From the NCBI GenBank assembly GCA_050485905.1, contig JBJHCH010000100.1:1-14497 (forward strand): 14,497 bases of DNA. The letters are read 5' to 3'. The notes under the pieces are model-generated. The model was not told the origin of the DNA, did not search any database, and worked only from the letters and a program-made list of their open reading frames with translations. How positions within the stretch are numbered: position 1 is the stretch's first letter; every line of letters starts with the position of its first letter. The translations under genes were made by a program, and so were the position numbers. Shown in pieces: positions 5,634-12,042 of this stretch. Source of the stretch: JAWLCA01 sp050485905 (GTDB taxonomy: Bacteria; Pseudomonadota; Alphaproteobacteria; Rhodobacterales; Rhodobacteraceae).

Positions 5634-7603
5634 TCCGCCGGCACCGCGCCCGACGGCTCGCGCCGCGCGCCGGCGGCGACGCGGAACCGCCGGTCGGTCA
5701 GGCTCAGCAGCCCGCCCAGCGACATGATGATGCAGCCGGCCCACAGCCAGTTTGCAAAGGGCTTGATATAGGTCCTGACCGCCCAGCCGCCGCCCTCCTG
5801 CGGATCGCCCAGCGCGATGTAGATGTCACGCCAGAACCGGTAGCGGATCGCGGCCTCGGTCGTCGGCATCTGGGCGATGTAGTAGTTGCGCTTTTCCGGC
5901 GTCAGCGTGGCGATGAACTGCCCGTCGCGGCTGACATCGACGAAGCCCATGGTCGAGGTATAGTTCGGCCCGTCCACCCGGCGCACGTCGGTCAGGGTCA
6001 GCTCGTAGCCGCGATGCTCGAACGGCTCGCCGATCTGGGCCACGCGGATATCCTCGCTCTCCCACGCGACCAGCCCGGCGACGGCAAAGACGGTGATGCC
6101 GAACCCGGCATGGGCCACCGCCTTGCCCCAGTCGGCGCGGGGCAGGCGGGTGATCCGGCGCAGCCGCAGGCCCAGCCCCTCGCGCCCGCCGCGCTGCCAC
6201 AGGTCGATCACCGCGCCCGAAACCACCCAGGTGCCCAGCATCAAACCAAGCGGCCCCAGTGCCGAATTGCCGGTCTGCATCGCCCAGGCCAGCGCCAGCA
6301 TCGCCAGCGCCAGCACCAGCGCCGGCATCAGCGGCCGCGCGGCCTTGGCCAGCGACCCGCGCTTCCACGGCAGCATCGATCCCAGCGGCAGCAGCAGTGC
6401 CAGCCCGACGACAAAGGGCGTGAAGGTCCAGTCGAAATAGGGCGGTCCGACCGACAGCTTGCGGTCAAAGAACATCTCGGCCACCAGCGGCCAGATCGTG
6501 CCGACGAAGACCACGAAGCACGACACCGCCAGCAGCACGTTGTTGAAGACCAGCGCCGCCTCGCGGCTGACGGTGGAAAAGACGCCCTTCGCCTCCATCG
6601 CCCCGGCGCGGGCCGCGAACAGCGTCAGCGCGCCGCCCATGAAGAAGGCGATGATCATCAGGATGAACACCCCGCGGTCGGGGTCGTTGGCAAAGGCGTG
6701 GACCGACGTCAGCACGCCCGACCGCACGATGAACGTGCCGATCAGCGAAAAGCCGAAGGCCATGATCGCCAGCAGGATCGTCCAGCTTTTCAGCGCCTCG
6801 CGCTTTTCCACCACGATGGCGGAATGCAGCAGTGCGGCGGCCAGCAGCCAGGGCATGAAGCTGGCGTTCTCAACCGGATCCCAGAACCAGAACCCGCCCC
6901 AGCCAAGCTCGTAATAGGCCCACCACGACCCGAGCGCGATGCCGATGGTCAGGAAAACCCAGGCCGCCAGCGTCCAGGGCCGCACCCAGCGGCCCCATGC
7001 GGCATCGACCCGCCCCTCGATCAGCGCGGCGACGGCGAAACTGAACGCCATGCTCAGCCCGACATAGCCGAGGTAAAGGAACGGCGGATGCAGCGCCAAC
7101 CCCGGATCCTGCAACAGCGGGTTCAGGTCGCGCCCGTCCATCGGCGGCACTTCCATCCGCAGAAACGGGTTGGAGGTGAAGAGGATGAAGGCAAAGAACG
7201 CCACCGCGACGGCCGACTGCACCGACAGCACCCGCGCCTTCAGGCTGGGCGGCAGATTGCCCCCGAACCAGGCCGCGCAGGCGCCGAACAGCGTCAGGAT
7301 CAGTACCCACAGCAGCAGCGACCCCTCGTGATTGCCCCAGACGCCGGTGACCTTGTAGATCATCGGCTTCAGCGTGTGAGAGTTGTTGACGACCAGCGCC
7401 ACCGAGAAGTCGGAGATGACAAAGGCATAGGTCAGCGCGGCAAAGGAAAACGCCGTCAGCACGAATTGCGCCGTCGCGGCAGGTTCCGCCATCGCCATCC
7501 AGCCGCGCCAGCCGTAATGCGCGCCGACCAGCGGCACCACCGCCTGCACCATGGCGACGGTGAAGGCCAGGATCAGGGCGAAATGTCCAAGTTCGACGAT
7601 CAT
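5630..7603 (-). CDS. ccmF: heme lyase subunit CcmF
   Basis: A 657-residue polytopic inner-membrane protein of the System I heme lyase, which takes heme from holo-CcmE and ligates it to apocytochrome c with CcmH. The tryptophan-rich WWD domain is at about 227-252 (GSWWAY, WGGFWFWDPVENASFMPW). It is flanked by His172 (LHPPFLYLGY), His260 and His302, corresponding in position to the conserved heme-binding histidines of the family. About 15 membrane segments can be read. ATG 7603 (MIVELGHFALILAF) matches known N-termini; the open frame further upstream is arginine-rich shadow, and ATG 7615 is a possible alternative. No clear ribosome-binding site precedes the start. The gene overlaps ccmH by four bases. 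Confidence 0.95.
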   Translation of the reverse strand: MIVELGHFALILAFTVAMVQAVVPLVGAHYGWRGWMAMAEPAATAQFVLTAFSFAALTYAFVISDFSVALVVNNSHTLKPMIYKVTGVWGNHEGSLLLWVLILTLFGACAAWFGGNLPPSLKARVLSVQSAVAVAFFAFILFTSNPFLRMEVPPMDGRDLNPLLQDPGLALHPPFLYLGYVGLSMAFSFAVAALIEGRVDAAWGRWVRPWTLAAWVFLTIGIALGSWWAYYELGWGGFWFWDPVENASFMPWLLAAALLHSAIVVEKREALKSWTILLAIMAFGFSLIGTFIVRSGVLTSVHAFANDPDRGVFILMIIAFFMGGALTLFAARAGAMEAKGVFSTVSREAALVFNNVLLAVSCFVVFVGTIWPLVAEMFFDRKLSVGPPYFDWTFTPFVVGLALLLPLGSMLPWKRGSLAKAARPLMPALVLALAMLALAWAMQTGNSALGPLGLMLGTWVVSGAVIDLWQRGGREGLGLRLRRITRLPRADWGKAVAHAGFGITVFAVAGLVAWESEDIRVAQIGEPFEHRGYELTLTDVRRVDGPNYTSTMGFVDVSRDGQFIATLTPEKRNYYIAQMPTTEAAIRYRFWRDIYIALGDPQEGGGWAVRTYIKPFANWLWAGCIIMSLGGLLSLTDRRFRVAAGARREPSGAVPAE

Positions 7604-7610
7604 GCGCCGG

Positions 7611-7638
7611 ATCATAGGCGCCGGCGCGCGAAACGCAA
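7611..7638 (-). promoter_or_regulatory. candidate ccmF promoter very close to the start codon
   Basis: On the minus strand TATGAT (7616-7611, five of six -10 bases) is preceded at 16 bases by TTGCGT (7638-7633, only three of six). The expected transcript start would be near 7604, immediately before the ATG at 7603, implying a leaderless message. This agrees with the lack of a ribosome site, but the -35 is poor. Confidence 0.3.
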
Positions 7639-7685
7639 ATGCCCTGCGCGCCGATGTCGCGTGTGTGACCGGGGCAGACATGCGA

Positions 7686-7711
7686 ACGGCCCCGGCGGAT
7701 GCCGGGGCCGT
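7686..7711 (-). terminator. strong hairpin after the holin gene
   Basis: ACGGCCCCGGC (7686-7696) and GCCGGGGCCGT (7701-7711) form an 11-pair GC-rich stem with a four-base loop, 28 bases beyond the holin stop. Only TTCGC-like sequence follows on the minus strand, so the T-tract is minimal. It probably ends the endolysin-holin transcript and separates it from ccmF. Confidence 0.55.
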
Positions 7712-7739
7712 GGTCGTCGTCCGTCCCGTGCGTGTCGCG

Positions 7740-8447
7740 TCAGCCGCGCACGGCCTCCAGCCGCAGCCATTCGGCCAGCGCCGGGTTGTCCGCCGCCGTC
7801 GCCGCATGGGGCAGGGCGGGGGCCGGCACCGCCGGTCCTGCAACCGCAGGCGCCGCGACAGGCGTCGGGGACGGGGACGGGGAAGAAGGCGCCGCGACGG
7901 GGTTCTCTGCCCCAGCCTTTTTCGGTTCTTTCGCGGCGTTCTCGGTCGCGGGCTGACCCGGAAACAGCACCTCCAGCGCCTTGGTCAGCCGGAAGTGATG
8001 CGCCTCGCGCGCGCCGAAGAACAGGGAGACGACAGCCCCCAGCAGCCACCACATCTGGTCGGGCATCTGCGAAAGCCCTTCCATGCGCTGGCCAAAACCC
8101 GCCGGGTCCGCGATGGCATAGCCCACCAGCGCCACAGTCCCCAGCATCGTCAGCGGGCGGGGCAGGCGGTTCAGCCCGTCCACCATCCGGTCGTAGATTG
8201 CGGGCCGCTTGCCCGCCGTTTCGGCGGCCAACGCCGTCAGCAGCGCCTCGTGCAGCGCGGCACCGTCTGGCTGCGCGCCGCCGCCCAGGCGGGCCGCCAG
8301 CCGGTCGGTCAGCCGGGGCACCAGCACCTGCGCCACGCCCTGCGTCCGCTCGGGCAGGGCCGATGTCACCATTTCGGGCGTCAGCCCCGCCGCGCGTGCC
8401 AGCCGGGCCGCCTGGCCCAGCTGTCCCAGGTTTGCGATCATGCCCAT
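7740..8447 (-). CDS. holin of the GTA 3-TM holin family
   Basis: A 235-residue membrane protein. Residues about 95-150 hold the hydrophobic segments (PLTMLGTVALVGYAIADP, MWWLLGAVVSLFFGA) and the pattern FGAREAHHFRLTK, which resembles the holin family used for gene transfer agent release. A Pro/Ala/Ser-rich tail of about 60 residues follows, ending in NPALAEWLRLEAVRG. Holins open the inner membrane so the endolysin reaches peptidoglycan. Its start overlaps the end of the endolysin gene: ATG 8447 lies inside it, while a second ATG at 8441 makes an ATGA overlap with its stop and has AAGG at a good distance, so either may be used. The family call is from memory of sequence character; the pairing with a GH108 endolysin supports it. 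Confidence 0.75.
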   Translation of the reverse strand: MGMIANLGQLGQAARLARAAGLTPEMVTSALPERTQGVAQVLVPRLTDRLAARLGGGAQPDGAALHEALLTALAAETAGKRPAIYDRMVDGLNRLPRPLTMLGTVALVGYAIADPAGFGQRMEGLSQMPDQMWWLLGAVVSLFFGAREAHHFRLTKALEVLFPGQPATENAAKEPKKAGAENPVAAPSSPSPSPTPVAAPAVAGPAVPAPALPHAATAADNPALAEWLRLEAVRG

Positions 8448-9049
8448 GCCTTGGTCCTTTCCCGATGCTCCGCCACGGTCAGGTGAAACCGCGCGGCGAT
8501 GAATTCCTCGGCCCGGACGATCCAGCCACCCTTGCCGCCGTCATTGCGGCGGGCGTATTTCCGGCTGGCCGGGCGGCCATCGGCGATGCGGTAGTAATAG
8601 TTCCGCCGCTCGATCCCGTAGGCATCGGCCAGATGCGCCGGGGCGCGGGCCATGGCGTCATGGGCGATGCGGATCGTCTGCGGCCCGATGATGCCGTCGG
8701 CGCGGATGTCGTAGCCCATCCGCTCCAGCAGCCGCTGCAGGATCCGCACGCCGTTGGTCCCGGCGTTGACATACATGTCGAAGACCGACGCCTGCAGCTG
8801 CTCCGGCAGTTCCCCGATCCGGGGGCGGCGGAAATAGTGGTCCAGATAGATGTCCACCGCCTGAGCCTGAGTCAGCAGGCGCACATCGGCCGTATCAACC
8901 CGCCCGTCGCCGTTCAGATCCAGCCCCAGCCGGCGCATGGTGTGGATCGTCACGCCATGGTTGGTGGCCCCGCCCGGATCGTCCGGATCGTTGACGTATC
9001 CGCCCTCGCGCCGAACGATATCTTCCGCGATTTCCCTGACCCGTGACAT
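8438..9049 (-). CDS. GH108-type endolysin (N-acetylmuramidase), probable GTA lysis enzyme
   Basis: A 203-residue peptidoglycan hydrolase without a signal peptide, expected to wait in the cytoplasm for the holin. The catalytic region is near the N-terminus: REGGYVNDPDDPGGATNHG with the probable catalytic Glu15. A C-terminal peptidoglycan-binding-like region contains GIIGPQTIRIAH and YGIERRNYYYRIADGRP. Residues 44-55 read DLNGDGRVDTAD, an EF-hand/dockerin-like calcium loop with acidic residues at the expected positions. ATG 9049 is preceded by GGGGATGTC, with a second, out-of-frame ATG five bases upstream. It is first in a two-gene operon with the holin. The same pairing is known as the cell-lysis module of the Rhodobacter capsulatus GTA; an ordinary prophage remnant is the alternative, but no other phage gene is present. 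Confidence 0.85.
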   Translation of the reverse strand: MSRVREIAEDIVRREGGYVNDPDDPGGATNHGVTIHTMRRLGLDLNGDGRVDTADVRLLTQAQAVDIYLDHYFRRPRIGELPEQLQASVFDMYVNAGTNGVRILQRLLERMGYDIRADGIIGPQTIRIAHDAMARAPAHLADAYGIERRNYYYRIADGRPASRKYARRNDGGKGGWIVRAEEFIAARFHLTVAEHRERTKAWA

Positions 9050-9051
9050 GA

Positions 9052-9078
9052 CATCCCCGCTTTCCTTCGCTGGGGATG
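9052..9078 (-). promoter_or_regulatory. hairpin covering the ribosome-binding site of the endolysin gene
   Basis: On the minus strand CATCCCC (9078-9072) pairs exactly with GGGGATG (9058-9052), with an inner GC/GC pair possible. The right arm contains the GGGGA ribosome-binding site and an out-of-frame ATG (9054-9052). The loop contains GAAGGAAA, itself ribosome-site-like and well spaced for the out-of-frame ATG. Folding would hide the endolysin start, so this may limit translation of a dangerous product. This is inference from complementarity. Confidence 0.4.
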
Positions 9079-9084
9079 ACTATC

Positions 9085-9099
9085 TTAGGAAAGGGTAAA
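9085..9099. promoter_or_regulatory. CtrA-like site upstream of the endolysin gene
   Basis: TTAG-N7-TAAA on the plus strand matches six of eight bases of the CtrA consensus TTAA-N7-TTAA. It lies about 40 bases before the endolysin start and overlaps a -10-like TAAGAT on the minus strand (9087-9082). CtrA control of GTA lysis genes is known in Rhodobacter. The match is partial and overlaps the enolase terminator T-tract, so chance is quite possible. Confidence 0.25.
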
Positions 9100-9118
9100 A
9101 AACGGCCTTTCCGACCGT
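9097..9118 (-). terminator. intrinsic terminator of eno
   Basis: On the minus strand ACGGTC (9118-9113) pairs with GGCCGT (9107-9102), with one G-T wobble and a GGAAA loop, and is followed at once by a run of T. It starts 26 bases past the enolase stop. This is the clearest Rho-independent terminator in the window. Confidence 0.85.
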
Positions 9119-9143
9119 GCGCTGAAATGTTCCCAAGACGTTC

Positions 9144-10421
9144 TCATGCCTTGAGAATCGACCTTCCGGCATATTCCGCCGTTTCGCCCAGCATCTCTTC
9201 TATGCGGATCAACTGGTTGTATTTCGCCAGCCGGTCCGACCGCGCCAGACTGCCGGTCTTGATCTGCCCGCAGTTCGTTGCAACGGCCAGATCCGCGATG
9301 GTCGCATCCTCGGTCTCGCCCGAGCGGTGGGACATCACGCTCGTATACCGCGCCCGGTCGGCCATCCGCACCGCGTCCAGCGTCTCGGTCAGGGTGCCGA
9401 TCTGGTTGACCTTCACCAGCAGCGAGTTGGCGCAGCCCTGGGCGATCCCGTCGGCCAACCGCGCGGGGTTGGTCACGAACAGGTCGTCGCCCACCAGCTG
9501 GCAGGTCTCGCCCATCAGCGTCGTCAGCTTCGCCCAGCCGTCCCAGTCATCCTCGGCCATGCCGTCCTCGATCGAGATGATCGGGTAGTCGCGCGCCAGC
9601 GCCATCAGATAGGTCGCATTCTCGTCGCGGGTCATCACCGCGCCTTCGCCGGCCATGTGATACTTGCCCTCGCGGTAATATTCCGTCGCCGCGCAATCCA
9701 GCGCCAGATAGATCTCCTCGCCCGGCTTGAAGCCCGCCAGCTCGATGGACTTCATGATGAAATCCAGCGCGTCGCGGGTGCTGGACAGGTTCGGGGCGAA
9801 TCCGCCCTCGTCACCGATGCCGGTGGACAGGCCCGCCGCCGACAATTCCTTCTTCAGCGTGTGGAACACCTCTGCCCCCATCCGCACCGCCTCGCGGATG
9901 TTGGCGGCGGCCACCGGCATGATCATGAATTCCTGAATGTCGATCGGGTTGTCGGCATGTTCGCCGCCGTTGATGATGTTCATCATCGGCACCGGCAGCA
10001 CGCGGGCACTGGTGCCGCCGACATAGCGGTAAAGCGGCTGCATGGTGAACTCCGCCGCCGCCTTGGCCACGGCAAGGCTGACGCCCAGGATCGCATTCGC
10101 GCCCAGCCGGCCCTTGTTCGGCGTGCCGTCGATCTCGATCATCAGCCGGTCGATGGCCACCTGCTCGGTCGCATCCATCCCGGCCAGCGCCTCGGCGATC
10201 TCGCCGTTCACCGCCGCCACCGCCTGCAGCACACCCTTGCCCTTGTAGCGCGCCGCATCGCCGTCGCGCTTCTCCACCGCCTCGTGCGCGCCGGTCGAGG
10301 CGCCCGATGGCACGGCGGCGCGGCCCATCGTGCCGTCCTCCAGCGTCACGTCCACCTCCACCGTCGGGTTACCCCGGCTGTCCAGGATCTCGCGGGCGGT
10401 GATGTCGATGATTGTGCTCAT
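9144..10421 (-). CDS. eno: enolase (phosphopyruvate hydratase)
   Basis: A 425-residue glycolytic enzyme that converts 2-phosphoglycerate to phosphoenolpyruvate; a cytoplasmic, magnesium-dependent dimer or octamer. All key residues are visible: Glu164 (IQEFM), general acid Glu205 (GDEGGFAPN), magnesium ligands Asp242, Glu285 (SIEDGMAEDDW) and Asp312, catalytic base Lys337 (LLVKVNQIGT), the signature MSHRSGETED (363-372) and Lys388. Length and ends are normal. ATG 10421 overlaps the fur stop as ATGA, and the last fur codons (AGAGGGAACC) provide its ribosome site, so the two are translationally coupled. An intrinsic terminator follows. Confidence 0.98.
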   Translation of the reverse strand: MSTIIDITAREILDSRGNPTVEVDVTLEDGTMGRAAVPSGASTGAHEAVEKRDGDAARYKGKGVLQAVAAVNGEIAEALAGMDATEQVAIDRLMIEIDGTPNKGRLGANAILGVSLAVAKAAAEFTMQPLYRYVGGTSARVLPVPMMNIINGGEHADNPIDIQEFMIMPVAAANIREAVRMGAEVFHTLKKELSAAGLSTGIGDEGGFAPNLSSTRDALDFIMKSIELAGFKPGEEIYLALDCAATEYYREGKYHMAGEGAVMTRDENATYLMALARDYPIISIEDGMAEDDWDGWAKLTTLMGETCQLVGDDLFVTNPARLADGIAQGCANSLLVKVNQIGTLTETLDAVRMADRARYTSVMSHRSGETEDATIADLAVATNCGQIKTGSLARSDRLAKYNQLIRIEEMLGETAEYAGRSILKA

Positions 10422-10840
10422 GATGGTTCCCTCTGTTTCAGCGGCACGCCGTATAGCTCCAGCCTGTGACCCTTCAGCCTATAGCCCAGACGGCGGGCGA
10501 TGCGGTCCTGAAGCGCCTCGATTTCCTCGTCCACGAACTCGATCACCTCGCCGGTGGTCAGGTCGATCAGATGGTCGTGGTGGTCGCGCTCGGCATCCTC
10601 GTAGCGCGCGCGCCCGTCGCCGAATTCCAGCTTGTCGAGTATCCCGGCCTCCTCGAACAGCTTCACCGTCCGATAGACCGTGGCGATGGAGATCTTCGGG
10701 TCGATGGCCGAGGCGCGGGCATACAGCACCTCTACATCCGGGTGGTCGTCCGACGCCTGCAGGGCCGACGCGATGGTGCGCCGCTGATCGGTCATGCGCA
10801 GCCCCTTGGCCTCGCAGCGGGCGATGATGCTGTCGGTCAT
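10418..10840 (-). CDS. fur: Fur-family metal-responsive regulator (Fur/Mur type)
   Basis: A 140-residue DNA-binding repressor. The winged-helix N-terminal domain includes LRMTDQRRTIA and the recognition helix SIATVYRTVKLFEEAG (51-66). The dimerisation/metal domain has HHDHLIDL (87-94), EVIEF with Glu101, and GHRLELYG with His125. These fit the Fur regulatory metal site. The CXXC structural-zinc cysteines of classical Fur are absent, as is common in alphaproteobacterial Fur/Mur proteins, which can sense manganese. The motif is not the HHH-rich form expected of Irr. The gene is followed by eno through an ATGA overlap and preceded by the Sel1-like gene 70 bases upstream. Whether it senses iron or manganese cannot be decided here. 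Confidence 0.85.
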   Translation of the reverse strand: MTDSIIARCEAKGLRMTDQRRTIASALQASDDHPDVEVLYARASAIDPKISIATVYRTVKLFEEAGILDKLEFGDGRARYEDAERDHHDHLIDLTTGEVIEFVDEEIEALQDRIARRLGYRLKGHRLELYGVPLKQREPS

Positions 10841-10870
10841 GGGCCGAAGACCCCGGTTGCCGGTGGTTCC

Positions 10871-10895
10871 CTGCGTCTTAGGGGATTCGACGCAG
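10871..10895. promoter_or_regulatory. inverted repeat in the leader/promoter region of fur
   Basis: CTGCGTC (10871-10877) and GACGCAG (10889-10895) are perfect seven-base arms around 11 bases, in the 70-base gap before fur. It could be an operator, a leader hairpin of fur, or a terminator for the upstream gene, although no T-run follows on the minus strand. No recognised Fur or Mur box was seen. Confidence 0.3.
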
Positions 10896-10910
10896 CGGGG
10901 AAAGCCCGCA

Positions 10911-11930
10911 TCAGGGCGGCAGAACCAGCGTTGCGGCGCAGCCGTCGATCGGGCGCACCTGCGCCATCACCCAGCCGCGCCCCGCCTCGGTGGTGTCGGC
11001 GGGCAGGGCGATCAGCGCCCGCAGATCGCCGGTAATCCGCGCGCTGGACTGATAGAGCGCGCTCGGCAGCACCGACTCGGCGGGCGACAGCGCGTAGAGC
11101 GCCAGCGTCGGGTTGACCGCGCGCAGGCCAAGCAAACAGGTTTCGACCGACTCGCCGCAGGCTTCGGCGCAGAGCGCCCGCCACGGCGCGAACTCCGCGA
11201 TGCCCTGCTGCGTGGCCAGCGCCGCGATCCGGCGGATCAGGCTTTCGCCCAGCACGGGCGCCGGTTCCGGCAGCCACCACAGGTCGCGCGCGGTCGGGGG
11301 CACGTTGGCCGCCGCCAGCGCCAGGTCGAGCTGTCGCATCCGCTCGTCGGCATCGGACCAGGCGCCGCGATACTCCTCGACATGGCGGCGCAGGAACACC
11401 ACCAGCCCGCCGCCCATCCCGTCCAGCGCCGGATGCGTGCCAAAGGCGGCGACAAACTCGCTGTCGCCCTGATTGACCATCGTTTGCAACAGGCTCAGCG
11501 CCAGCCGCTTCTCGCCCGCCTCCAGCAGCCGGGGCATCATGGCGACCAGAGCCTCAAGGCTCTCCGCGCTGCGCTGCGCGGCACCCTCGGCGATCACTGC
11601 CGCCACCGGGTCGGCCTCGGCCGCGACGGTCAGCCAGCTTGTGCCCGACAGCCCGCCCGGCGCCCGCATCAGGGCCATCCGCTCCGCCCGCGACAGGTCG
11701 CCGGTCACATGCCGGTGCAGGTAGTCCTCGCGTTCGATCCGGCCCAGCAGCGCCTGCGCCGCCGCGTTGCCCGCCTGCGCCTGCGCCGACAGCGCCGCCA
11801 GCCCCTCCAAATCCGCGCCCGACAGCCACAGCTCGCGGGCGGCCACGAAGCCCGGATCCGCCACCCCCGCAACATCGGCATGGGCGGGCGGGGCAATCAT
11901 CAGGATCAGTGCGAACAGGATCACGCGCAT
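10911..11930 (-). CDS. secreted protein with Sel1-like helical repeat, function unknown
   Basis: A 339-residue protein beginning with a clear signal peptide (MRVILFALILMIAPPAHA, cleavage before DV). ATG 11930 has a strong AAGGAGAT ribosome-binding site; the frame is open further upstream, but that part is arginine-rich shadow over the divergent promoter region. Residues about 43-67 (ALSAQAQAGNAAAQALLGRI) resemble a Sel1/TPR-type repeat. The rest is alpha-helical in character, with several cysteines in the C-terminal third, suggesting a periplasmic scaffold or adaptor. It lies upstream of fur on the same strand with a 70-base gap and may share a transcript. No enzyme motif is visible. Confidence 0.75.
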   Translation of the reverse strand: MRVILFALILMIAPPAHADVAGVADPGFVAARELWLSGADLEGLAALSAQAQAGNAAAQALLGRIEREDYLHRHVTGDLSRAERMALMRAPGGLSGTSWLTVAAEADPVAAVIAEGAAQRSAESLEALVAMMPRLLEAGEKRLALSLLQTMVNQGDSEFVAAFGTHPALDGMGGGLVVFLRRHVEEYRGAWSDADERMRQLDLALAAANVPPTARDLWWLPEPAPVLGESLIRRIAALATQQGIAEFAPWRALCAEACGESVETCLLGLRAVNPTLALYALSPAESVLPSALYQSSARITGDLRALIALPADTTEAGRGWVMAQVRPIDGCAATLVLPP

Positions 11931-12042
11931 CGGAAATCTCCTTGCGTCAATCCGCCCAGCATAGCCTGCGACGGGCATCCGGCAAAGCGGCTTGACGCGG
12001 CCCGGCCGCCGCGCCATGCCTCGCCCCCGGAAGGGGACAGCG
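11931..12042. promoter_or_regulatory. divergent promoter region between the secreted protein and the EamA transporter
   Basis: This 112-base gap must hold both divergent promoters. Each side has a good ribosome-binding site: AAGGAGAT on the minus strand and AAGGGGA (12030-12036) on the plus strand. GCGTCAA (11944-11950) and TTGACGC (11992-11998) form an inverted repeat 41 bases apart. TTGACG at 11992 is a possible -35 for the transporter, but no -10 box of quality follows. Confidence 0.4.

Noticed and set aside
6014..9046. A 1010-codon plus-strand open frame opposite ccmF, the holin and the endolysin
   Set aside because: It is antisense to three well-supported genes, its translation is low-complexity (His, Gln, Arg, Pro-rich) with no domain, and long antisense frames are expected at this G+C.
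9327..10469. A 380-codon plus-strand frame opposite eno
   Set aside because: Histidine- and arginine-rich mirror of the enolase coding strand; enolase is beyond doubt.
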